Shown in pieces: positions 38,497 to 49,994 of a stretch of 64,000 nucleotides of DNA. Positions within the stretch are counted from its first letter, which is position 1; every line of letters begins with the position of its first letter. The translations under genes and the position numbers were made by a program. Origin of the DNA: Paramecium octaurelia (taxonomy: Eukaryota > Ciliophora > Oligohymenophorea > Peniculida > Parameciidae); assembly GCA_905182995.1 (NCBI GenBank), contig CAJJDP010000017.1, forward strand, positions 154,268-218,267. Reading direction: 5' to 3'. The notes below the pieces were generated by a model. The model had not been told where the DNA came from. It worked only from the letters and a program-made list of their open reading frames with translations, and ran no database searches.

Positions 38497-41484
38497 TCAA
38501 AATTGTACAAAACCTTGTTCTTTAAGATATTTTGATGCTTTATTCTTATTGAATTTACCTAGAATGGAGAATGTTAAGACATCATTCACTTGGATAGTTT
38601 TCTATTGTTTATTTATTACTATACCTTTCCATCTTTAACACTGATTTTATTTTACTTATTAATTTTTAATTGTTATCCTTCTTCTTCAATTTGTTTGCTC
38701 AATTCATCTACATTGAAATTACTTTCACCAAAGGCACCATAAATGAAAGTATCTGCAACAAACAATAGACCCTTCTTAGAATCTTTGAGTTATTGGATAT
38801 ACTTTCCAATTTCACTGAAATAAGCAGTAGGGTTTGGTTCAGTTGACTGTATAACTGTTTTTTGGTTTGGACCATCAATGACATATTTCAATTATGACTT
38901 GATCAATTCAGCTTTGAGTTACTAGCATTATTAAATGATATCATACATTATAAGCAGATTCATAGTGCTTCTTCTCCTGAAAAATCTTGCTGCCTTCTTC
39001 AACCAATTAATTCTTAGAAATTGACCACAACTTAACCAATGAATTAATCATCTCTCCCTCTGAATTTAATACTTCAATGGTCTTCACACCAGCAACATAA
39101 TAGAGTCTTACAACACCATCTTATAATTTTTAAGTTTTAAGAATTCTCACCCATCCTACTTCTGATGTGCTGTCACAATGGGTACCACAACAAGCTTCGA
39201 CATCTATCCCATCGATATTTACAACTCTTAATTCATTTCCTGGTACAATACCACCTTGATATAATCTGAATCCATATTCTTTTTCAGCATCAGCTTTATT
39301 CATAAATCCTTTATTGATTTGTTTAGCAGATAAGATGATTTTATTGACTTCATTCTCAATGGCTTATTCTTATTCCTTTGACAAAGGTGCAAAGTGAGTA
39401 ATATCGAGATGTGCATTGTGAACACTCTTATGAGCACCATTTTACCAAACATGAGGACCAAGGACTCTTCTGCATGCTGCAAATACAATATGAGTGGCTG
39501 TGTGATGATTTCTCAAAATTGTTCTTCTTTCTAAATCGATTTCAGCTAACACTTCTTAACCAACATATGTATCAATTGCATTTTGTAATGGCTTTTCTAA
39601 GATATGTAATACAACTTTGCCGACTTTTTATACGTTGTTAACATAATATCTCTCACCTTAAATAGTTAACCAACCTTAATCGAAATCTTAACCACCACCA
39701 AATGGATAAAATGCAGATTGATTCAAAATCACAATGTTAGGAAGATTCTATTGTTAAACATTACTGAATATAGTAACAATTTTAGCTTAGAATTTGCCAT
39801 CTTTTGGTGTTTGATAATATAAATTAGTAGTTTCAGGTAAATGAACTGTGTTATAAAGAATTGCTTCAGGTGCTTTAGTAATTCTGGCTGCTCTATCTGC
39901 CAATTCAGCATACAAATTACCAGGGATTGGCAATTTACTAATTTGACTAATAGTATCAGCTGGTATTCCATGAGTGCTCATAGCAAAGATCCAATCATCA
40001 ATACTTAATTGATTATTCTTTTATTTCAATAATTTTTCTAATTTAACTTTCTTATCATCATCTGTTTTAGCCCATCTTTCATATTCTTATTTGATAATTT
40101 AATCGAAACTCTTATATTCTCCAAAAGGACCATAAAGTTTAGCCAAATCATTTTTGTGTTCTTAAAATAATTATAATAATCCATCCATTCCCAGTTTATC
40201 CCACCAATTATTCTTCTTCAAAACTGCAAATACTCTTCTGATGATATTTCTAATATTGGAACCACCACCAACGTTTGAGGGTAATGATCCATCAGTAACG
40301 ACCATCATAACAGTACGAGTATGATCCAATATGATATACATATCCTTCAATTGTTCAATTTCCTTCTTAATAGTTTAGACATCATATCCAATCTATGATG
40401 AAATGAATTCCCAAGTCTTATCAACATTTTCAACTTCATCAACATTCAATAAACAACTGTATGGTCCAAATGCTTTCCAAACATCATTTGAATATTCGAC
40501 TTATAACTTTTATGCCAAGAATGCAAATGCCCCAGCAAAGACGTCAAAATAACTAGTTGGTGAACCATTGACTAACCAAGGTATACGTTCCAATCCAATT
40601 CCTGTATCTATGATTTTAATTGGTAATTCTTCATATGATCCATCATGGAAATATTTGTATTGCATAAACACCATGTTTCCTACTTCCAATCCATTGACGA
40701 AGTATTCTACTGATGGACCCAAGTTTCCACCTCCTGCCCAAACATCTTCAATGAATGTAATATCATCGGGATTGATTTCTAACTCTTCAGTCAACCATCT
40801 ATAGTTGAATTCTACACATTCCTCCTTAAAGAACACATATTTGTCAGGGTAATTGAATGTCTATATACCAAGCATTATGAATCCTGAATAATGTCTGCCT
40901 GTTAAACCGATATTGTCGAGATCATTGAATCTCACACAAAATTAAGGACAAATCAATGGATTTGCTGGTGGATCCATCTCACCTGTTACACAAAATGGTT
41001 AGAAACAATAGATTCCTGCTGCTACATAATCAACATCATTTCTCCATCTTGCCACTACTGGATACCTATCAATTGCTGTGCATGGTACTCTTGCACTTGT
41101 TAAAGATTTCTTGAATCCATTCCAAGCATCAGCATATGTTATTTTATTTCCTTTGGCTCCTTTACCTGTGCCTACACCAATAAAAGAGTATTTCCCTTCA
41201 CAACTAAAAGTATTGATTTCTTCGCTTACTTTGAATCTCCACATGTTGTCTTCTTTTCTGTGTGTCTCCAAAAATATGCTCCACATTTTGGACATTTGCA
41301 TCTACTAAACCCAAATTTATCAAAAACTTTGGTCGGGTAAAACAACTCTGGGTTTGCTTCAAATTAAGGTCGTACGATCTTTTTAATTTCCTATTTTTAG
41401 TTTATGTATTCACTCTACTTTTGGGGTGATAGCCTTTATAGTTTTGACTTCTTCAATCGTCTCTTCGAATTCCTTTTATTGCAT
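38497..41484 (-). CDS. Alanyl-tRNA synthetase, archaeal-type
   Basis: Charges tRNA-Ala with alanine. ATG at 41482-41484, TGA at 38497-38499; removing four introns (41391-41418, 41204-41229, 38922-38946, 38602-38624; 28, 26, 25 and 23 nt) leaves exactly 962 codons, 961 residues. An N-terminal zinc element ([11 protein letters not shown] and CGDSNC) precedes the class II core, with [38 protein letters not shown] and [24 protein letters not shown] marks the tRNA-recognition region. The editing domain has HHTATH (about residue 641-646) and CCGTHC (about 746-751), so proofreading of misacylated tRNA should work. The Zn extension and core are of the archaeal form rather than the bacterial form usual for eukaryotic cytosolic AlaRS. 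Ciliate introns and TAA/TAG-Gln codons show it is a resident nuclear gene, not contamination. Confidence 0.95.
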
Positions 41485-43193
41485 CACTTTCGATATTTAA
41501 TATAAATGATTTGTTTACAAGAAACGTGCTTTAAATAGTCTAATAATTATCATTTAATGTCATTCAATCATAGGTCTGGATATATCATTATATTTTTGTC
41601 TATTCTTGGATTTTGTTTACATATCACAATAGTCATTAGTCAATGGGTGTTAAAATAACAAAATATCTTCATTGAAACGATCAAGGTGCAAAGCTTATAT
41701 GGATTTAGTAATACTTTGCTGCTTGAAATAATTTGTTCTGATTTTAATATATATATCTTCTTGTATAATGAAAGATGAGAAAGAAATGAATCAATAATCA
41801 AAGTTCAAATCATATAAGTTATTTCTAAATCCCATATCTTTGTTACTTTCTCAGCTTTTCAAAGTTGATTAATATATATTTTTAATATGATAGTTTAATC
41901 TTATTTCTGGAGATATTATTGATAACTTAGGATTTTTGTGTCACATTTTTGCCATTTTTAAGAATTTTATCTTTTTGTATGAGTCTTTCCCAAACCTCTT
42001 TATTTCCTTTAATAAAATGGAAATATAACATTTGGAAGAGTTTTACACTATAAAGAAACATTTCTCCACAAAAATTATTCATCTTACTTATCATAATGGA
42101 TAAGTAATAGAATTATTAGAAAATTTAACTATGTCTTAAACTTAATTAACATCAATTTTCGTATTTGCATTAGGAAGTGTCCAAATGTCTTCCAACTAGG
42201 GATTTTCCAATTTTTTATATTATAGTAAGGAAAAAGGTAATATAGATATAATCCAAATTGGCATTTAAAAGTTCCAAATTTTTTCAATATAATTATTTAT
42301 AAATATAAAGACTGAATATTTTAAATTATAATCAATTTAATTCAACTTTTTCTTTTAAGATTAATAGAGGCCTAAAATAATTTCTCCCACTATCTTAGTT
42401 TATTTTAAATTAGTGAATCATTGCTACATTACAAATAATATCAAATTTATCTAAATAAATCAAAATATCATCAGTTGGATCTGCCGTAGATTATTAATAA
42501 TTTGGAAAACTCACCATAGTCTTATATATCAGGTCGCTTGATAAACTTTTAATTTAAAGAATGAAAAAAAATTATTACTATAATTTCATAAAGTCATAAA
42601 CTCTATGGATTATCCTATTTTTTTTATTTTAATATGATTAAAAATTCATTAGTTGACAATCAAATCATATGTTAAGTAGTCATTATCATGACAAAAGTTG
42701 ATTATAATGTTTTAATAGAAACAATTCAATAGAATTCTATAATTTTTGATTAAAATAGAAACTAAGGCTTACATTAGTTAATCTCACAAAAAAAAGATTT
42801 AAATTTATATTATTTTTTGTAATTTTCTAATAAAGTAGCAAGCGCTTGATTATATTTTAAGATGAAAACAATAACTATCTTTGATCCATCAATCAAAAAT
42901 AGGTAATCTAAAGAAAAAATAAAGTAAGGAAATCATTCATAAAAAATACTACATAAATTCAAAATTCAAAGGCTTTAGTTGAATTTTGAGGAAAATTATT
43001 CTTTTTTACTATCTAATCATAAATATATTGTTATTAAAATACTTAAAGGAAGTTTAGGTGAACTGCTATTAGAGTAAATTTAAAAATGAAAAATTTAATA
43101 AACAAGACTAATAAATAGAGTATAGAAATCATTCTATGTTGTCTAAATTAAATAATATATAAATTTTAATATTATAAAGCTATTAATTAAAAT
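41485..43193. other. Intergenic between AlaRS and the membrane-protein gene
   Basis: AT-rich divergent intergenic region that should hold both promoters. I see no conserved coding motif, RNA gene or repeat in its 1.7 kb. Confidence 0.5.
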
Positions 43194-44138
43194 ATGTAGG
43201 AAGCAAAATACCCAAATTTTGAGAATATCTAATACTCCAATCCATCATCATAGGGTGAAGGACTATAATAATAATTTATGGATAAGCCAAACTAAAACAT
43301 TAAATTTGTTCCAGTATTAGCATCTTCATAATAAAATTACCAAGAATCAACCTAATATTAATAATATGCATAATATTAATAAAATCAAGTGATTCCCTAT
43401 GCTGAATACTTCAATCATAGTTTGGTGCCAATCCCTGTTCAACATTCTAATTTGCTTAAAGACTAAGAATTTTAAACATAGAAATTATTCTTATGTGGAA
43501 TTTTAGGAATATACATTTTATGGTCTATCCTATTTGTGCTGTTACTATTTCCATTATCAATAGTATTCTTTTGGGATACTCACAGTGGAAATGGAAGCCC
43601 AATTCCTTTCTTTTTTTTAATTATATTCTTATTTCTCACCATTTTTCTAGGAAAACTTGGAACTAAAAATAATAATCGAAAAGTATTTGCTGATTCTATT
43701 TTAGTTATCAAACAGTATTTTCATACTGCTTATGCTATTGTTTAGCTACACATTCTTTTATTTATCCTTGCTTGGGAGTTTGGGGTCATAATCAAAATCA
43801 TAATTTGGATGTAATTTATAGGTTGCTATTTTTAGGGGATTTTGTCATAGCAATATTTTTGATCTTCTTTGTTATTGGAAATTTTATTTTTAATTTCATC
43901 ACACTGGCTTGTTTAATATTCTCTGATAACAAATTTAACACTGCCTGTAAGATATCTTAACATTTCATTAGACCCTGTTCTTATTGAGATCGTTGTAATT
44001 GTTATTGTCGCTATTATCCTTCATCCAATCTATTTATTTTGCATTCTTTTTATGGTACCATATGCTATTTGTTTGATGAATGCTTTCAAACAAATCTTAA
44101 ATGGAAGAGTATTAAGTTCATTTAAGTTAATAGTTTGA
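43194..44138 (+). CDS. Multi-pass membrane protein of unknown function, with apparent frameshift
   Basis: ATG at 43194-43196. The N-terminal ~95 residues are hydrophilic and Gln/Tyr/Asn-rich (QYQQYAQYQQNQ). About five hydrophobic segments follow: GILGIYILWSILFVLLLF, a Pro-Phe-Leu-Ile stretch near 43600, AIVQLHILLFILAW, LGDFVIAIFLIFFVIGNF and IEIVVIVIVAIILHPIYLF. One intron is clear (43947-43971, 25 nt, gtaagat..tcattag), after which the frame ends at TGA 44136-44138. Between the third and fourth segments (about 43765-43775) the frame must change by one base and no intron fits; spliced length is 920 nt, not a multiple of three. This is a sequencing error or a disabling mutation. Function unknown. 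Confidence 0.7.
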
Positions 44139-44306
44139 GTTGGAAAAAAATCAAGTAATTGTTGGTGCCATGGCTTCGTTTTATTGTTCTATCATTTGTT
44201 GTACTGATTGAAATTTTTATATTTATTATTTTAACAGGTTTGTATAAATTATTCTGTTATATTTGTGCTAATATGATAGTAGTGTAAAAAAAATATTTAT
44301 ATCTTT

Positions 44307-45581
44307 TCATTCATTATCAATTTCAAAGTCATTTTGAGGAGCATCCTCCTTTATAACTTCACTATATTCACTCGTTAATTCGGCCAATGCTTCTCTTCCC
44401 TCGCTAAATTCACATTCTTCGAGGCCCTCACGAACGTAGCACCATACAAAAGCCCTTTTTACATACATTTTATCGAAATCCTATCCTAAAGTTTTAAATC
44501 TATTAATAATTGAAGCATCGTTCGAGAAAAACACTCCCGTTTGTTTCATTTATGCAAACTCGGATAATACTTGATAATTAGAGGAATTGCATTGAAAAAT
44601 TCTAGGACTTTGATGATATACATGGGTTAAATTTTAAAGAGTTTAATTGAATTTTCCATAAAAATGGTTCGGTTCTTTTTATCTAAACAAAAGTGTTGTA
44701 GAAAGATGTTGAGGGTTGTTAGGAGATTAGTAAAGCTTATTCTCTTTTTTGGTGAGATATTTAATAAATTCATTTTGACTTTATTCTTATCTAGTGTAAT
44801 CATTAATCAAAGTCATTTTACCATATGAGGGAACAAAATAATGCAAATTAGGATATGGGCACAAGCTTGAAAAGAATTTTGAATTGTCAATATTGTTAAA
44901 TCTTTTTAAACCAGTGTATGAACTGATTGTTTATGCAACCAAGTTGTTTAGATGGGAGTAATCCACATAATCTAAATCTAATTACTAATCAATTACATTG
45001 TACATTGATTAATTATCAAACATTGTAATACTATGAAAATAATTTCTCGTCATATAAATGGAAAACATTGCATTATAGATTCCAAGTATATTATTTGACA
45101 TCCCCAATGATGGAAATATGATAAAACCATTTTTTTTTAACTTATTTCCATAATCCATCCCTAATCTGTCTAACAATAATGAGGAAAATCCAGATCCTGT
45201 TCCTCCCATTATAGAAGTAGTAATCACAAACTAATCTAATCGATCCATCGTTTCTACTTACTTTCTAATTTAATCTAATCCTTCATAAATAATATCTTTG
45301 CCAGTTGTATAACAACCTCTAGAAAATACATTTGATGCATCTTCCTTCCCATACAGAAAGGAATTTTTTTTAAATTGTATTTATTTATTCCTTTAAACCT
45401 CCTAAATCATTCTGTCATCTAAATCTGCAAATAGTGTTAATGGATGAGAATGTCCATCAACTTATTAATAAACATAAGACTTCAATGTTGTTTCATTATG
45501 CTCTTTTTCATAAAGCCTCCATAACATGTCCCCCATCATGATTCCAGCTCCTCCAATATGAATGTGAAATGCGGATGACAT
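44307..45581 (-). CDS. Divergent alpha-like tubulin
   Basis: Intron-free, ATG 45579-45581 to TGA 44307-44309, 424 residues (conventional alpha-tubulin about 450). Visible landmarks: a modified nucleotide loop ([19 protein letters not shown] instead of GQAGxQxG), [14 protein letters not shown], the glycine loop [25 protein letters not shown] replaced by [15 protein letters not shown], and an alpha-type C-terminal helix [20 protein letters not shown]. The acidic tail lacks a terminal Tyr/Glu-Glu-Tyr. The residue aligned with the catalytic Glu254 of alpha-tubulin is Lys235 here (NSKFF; codon 44877-44879), so it should not stimulate GTP hydrolysis in a neighbouring subunit. Likely a specialised or minor tubulin; whether it corresponds to a named ciliate class cannot be judged here. 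Confidence 0.88.
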
Positions 45582-48426
45582 TGCAAGAATAATTTTAATA
45601 AAATTTATGCAAACTTAAATATAAAATTCTAAATGTTTAATGTTATTCTGAAACAGATTATAAATTTATTTAAAATCTTTAATAAATGAAATCAATAAAT
45701 ATATATTTAAAAAAATCAAAATGAAAAATTGAGATTCTTACACAAACTTAATATAGATATGTTTAAGCTAGAAAATGTGAATAATAAAAATATGTAAAAT
45801 CAATATTTATCTACTCTTTCAATGTACTTATTAACTATCAATAATGCTAAGATTTTATTACTGTGTGAAATATATTATAGATCTGAGTGATGAAATATTT
45901 AGAATATTAACTAAAGGACTTATAGCTTTTTTAACGAATTCAAACGCTACTGAGTGATTATTTAAGGTTAAGCAATGAATTGGCTTAAAAAATATTGCAG
46001 ATTTGACAAATTATATTTATTAAAGTACTTTCATGCAAGCTGATTAGAGATATAAAGATTCTGATACTTATAGTTAGGATTTGACCTGGTCCATACTTGT
46101 CCACTTCAGTTGTTTAAATGTAGCAAAATATGATCAGAACATTTATGGCACCATATTTTATATTGTTCTACTATTATTGAACATGAATGCATCCTATCAA
46201 CAGAAAACTCTCTAACTTTATTTTAACCATATAAAAGTTTCCTCATCGATTTTAAAGCTTCAATATAAGTTATTGCACTCAGCTATTTTAAGATGTTTAT
46301 ATTTAAGCTAAATAGTATTAATATAGTAAAGTTTAAGTTTTAAACCAAATATTTTTCTTTAACTCCTTAATTCTCAGATTAAAAATATGTATGCGGAGAT
46401 TACAATTATTAAGATGCATGTGTGATACCTTATGACCTTGTATAATACTCAGAAAAGTTTGTTCAAATAAATCTATACCATCATTAACATTGAGATCCTG
46501 CAAAAATTGGCTTATTAATTGTTAATTCTAATTGAAATCATTTAGAATATGATTTTAAATATGAATTGGAAGCATATGAAATTGCTCAGCTGTGATTTTT
46601 ATGTAATAAACTAAAAGGTTACTTTGTTGAATTCGATCTAATTCTATGTGTTAAAAAGTGTTTGTTCTTAGAAAGCAAAATCTAACTTTATAAGGATAAA
46701 TTTGAAAAAAACACAACCTTATTAGTATAGTTAAATCAATGTGTTAATTTATTTGTTCCAAATTTATAACTACTTATGAAAAATTACAATATATGGATGG
46801 ATATATTTAAATGAATACAGTCATTATTTACTCCATATGGACCTATGTGTGATAAATAAAGCGTAAATTGGTTGGATAATCAATAAAAATCGTTTTTATA
46901 ATAATCTTAATATTACAATATAATCATAGAATTTTTCACATCATAAATAATAATTTTAACGATACTACACATACTGCAGTAGCAATTTGGTAATCGATTT
47001 AAATTACAATTGCATATTGTTAATGTAAATTTGATGAACAAATAGCATAATTGGAATTGGAAGAGAAGTGCATACTAAAATATGCAAACATGAACTAAAC
47101 TATGCTTAATCTCTTTTCGAGCTAAAATGAAATGATTAAAAAAATAAAATAAATATAAGTGGTTTATATTACTAAAACGAAATTCATATTGCCTTATTGT
47201 TAAATTAAGAAGGAGAATGCATCTTTATTTTGTTCCTGACGATGATTTTGATTACTTTTTAGTTATTATTCTAGCATCCCACAGTAAGTTTTATCATCAG
47301 TTCAAGTACAAAAAGACAATCATTTTTGTGATGATAACAATTATTAAGTTTTCAATAATTAGAATTTTGCATATTCAAGTAAAATTTATATCTTCCATTT
47401 TTAAACCCAAAACATAATTTCTTAAATAATTTTTAAAGAAAACTTAAATTATATAGCTTACAAGGTAGAGAGACAAATGTATTCTTAATGTAAAAATGTG
47501 AATCAGCTATTGGAGTAATTTTTATTTAAGAATCATAACTATAGAGATTGAAATAATTTTCATAGTCTTGATTATACCAAGACGGCAAAATTAAAATTCC
47601 AAAATATTAAAAAGCAATTACTGTAAATTAAGACCTTGAGTAAGGAAAATTTGATCCCCTCTATTTATTCAGTAATTTAAAAGTATAAGAACCATTTAAT
47701 TGAGTTTTTTGTCATAATTTATAATTGAGATAATATTTTTATTTTCCTTCAAAATGTCAAAATATATAGTAAATTTAATCAAAATAGAATTGCTAGGCTA
47801 AGATATTACAATAAAACAATAAAAACAATCTAAGTTGTTCATTTATTTTCTTAATAGAGGATCGTCAATATTTTAATATTCTGGACTTATAAAAATAATT
47901 CCAAAAACATAAATATTGCCCATCGCTTTATTACGAAAACATGCAAAATAGCAAAACTTTTATTTTTTCATTTTAATATCTAAAAAGCCGAAGTTAATTC
48001 CTACTACAATTATACCCTTGTTATTCTATGCATGTTAATTTTCCAGAAAAATGCATTTTTGATTATTAATGTTTTTGATGGTGCATTAACATCAACTTCT
48101 ATTTCATTGGAGATCTAAAATTTTCTATGTTCTAAATAAACTATTATTTATTACAATCTCTTAAAGGCTGATATTAAGCCTTCTAGAAACTTTCTATAAA
48201 AAAAATAATATTAATAATACTGTTTTTACCACATGTTAAATTGAATGCGAATAAATATAATATCATTCAATATTTTGAAAATTTTATTATTAAATTAGGA
48301 TAAATATTTGATTAATTCTCTTCATTTCAGACACAAGAATTCGAGTCTATACTAAACAACATTTATGAACAAAAGCGAAAGAAGTAAGAGTAAATAAGTT
48401 AACAAAATACACCAACGACAATATTT
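45582..48426. other. Gene-poor stretch
   Basis: Very AT-rich. A few short protein-like patches appear in different frames (for example near 46080-46200 and 46390-46500) without an order I can assign to a family. No RNA gene or repeat seen. Probably decayed sequence. Confidence 0.4.
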
Positions 48427-48895
48427 TCATAAATCTAGTGGCTTAAAAGTAAAAGGTTTTATATCAAGATTATGAACTGCATCTTCAAAACGAGGATTGA
48501 AAAAAGCTACCAAACATTCGACAGCATCCTTATAGTAAAAAGTTATGTTATTAAAAATATGGATTAATTTACAAATAAAATAAAACCTAAATTTACACAA
48601 TTTAAGATATCTTATAATTGTTATAAAGAATGAGATTGGATTAAGGATAAAAAGTTGATGTAGCCTGATAGGTTCTTTGAAAACTCTTCATTATTCAATA
48701 GCAAAGTATAAAATTCAAAATTAAGCTTAAAATATTAAATGAAAATAAATTTAATTATCCCTCTTTGTAGAATTTGAATTAAATCTTTAGAATGAAGATC
48801 ATGACAATATTTTTAAACTTAAGTTCTTTGTCGTTTTGAAACTTTCTTTTACCAGGCATTTCCACATTTAATGAGGGTAAATCTAATACAGAACA
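48427..48895 (-). pseudogene. Unidentified coding remnant
   Basis: Minus-strand blocks read like protein: LPSLNVEMPGKRKFQNDKEL at the 5' side, FSKNLSGYINFLSLIQSHS in the middle and DAVECLVAFFNPRFEDAVHN before TGA at 48427-48429. They need frame changes that I could only partly explain by introns. No family recognised. Confidence 0.35.
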
Positions 48896-49994
48896 AATTT
48901 TTCAAAGTATTTATTTCATATTTTGCTGAATTTTTGGTTTCTAGATAATCAGATAAAATACAACATTAATTTCAAAATTTCCAAACAAAATTTTTAAGTC
49001 ATTTGGATTCTATCATTAATTAAAAAAAATGGGGTAGATTTTTTATAGTCCTAACATATTTTAGTAGATTTTAAATCTAATACAGTCATTATTATTTATA
49101 TCATCTCATTTCCTTACATTTATCGAGATTATCAAGGAATAATTTTCTTTTATCCTATCAAAACTGATAAGAAAAACTAATTATGAGTGAATCCGTTACT
49201 GAAACTCAAATAAATTATCAACAAATAATTAATAGACATTTTTAAGATTAATGCAATTTTATTAATATTTCTCCTTTCCTAAATAGTATTAAAAAAATAT
49301 ATTAAAGATAAAATTCATACATGTTTACTTAATTATCTCTTGCTTAAAATATCGACAATTCAAATTTAGAAATTAGACATTTAATTATCATTTATTCAGA
49401 GATTATAAAAAGATAATAATAATATAGATTTCAAAACTAATGAATAACTTAATAATAAGAACTTCTTTATAATTTGAATCGTTTCTCTAAGATTTAAATT
49501 AGGCCTTCACTCATAGCCTAATTTAATACTAAAATATTTGATAACTAATTGTTAATAAAAATAGTTCATTAAGATCAGGAGCTCAAAAGTTGAATTATAA
49601 TTAAAAAAAAGAAAAAGTGAATTAATTTTTTATGTATTCAATCATGCATCTCATAATCAAATTCGGTAGGTTTGAAAATTAATATTGGATGATATATCCT
49701 TTCCAATAATTAATTTCTTTGAGTCGAAAACTAAGTATTTATACAAGAGTTTCATACCCTTAATTAGATCTATATAATTTATATAATATTGCTTTTTAAA
49801 ATCGAATCTAATTATTTACTTATTTAAATAATGAATTCTCCCAAAATAAATAAGAATGTATAAATAACATTGAAAACAAGAAATATTTTGAATGGCTCTT
49901 TGAAAATAATAAATCTTAACTTTTCCTTTCAGAGAAGAAAAAAATAACTGAAACAACCGGTTAATATTAGTTTAAATATAAAAAGTAAAATTTA
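48896..49994. other. Intergenic or decayed DNA
   Basis: AT-rich, no supported feature. The 5' end of the repeat-protein gene that follows probably lies in its last 100 bases. Confidence 0.4.

Noticed and set aside
39411-39641. 76-codon plus-strand ORF
   Set aside because: It is antisense to the AlaRS editing domain.
47217-47417. 66-codon plus-strand ORF (hydrophobic)
   Set aside because: AT-driven composition, no motif, no intron or flanking support. Frames of this length are expected by chance.
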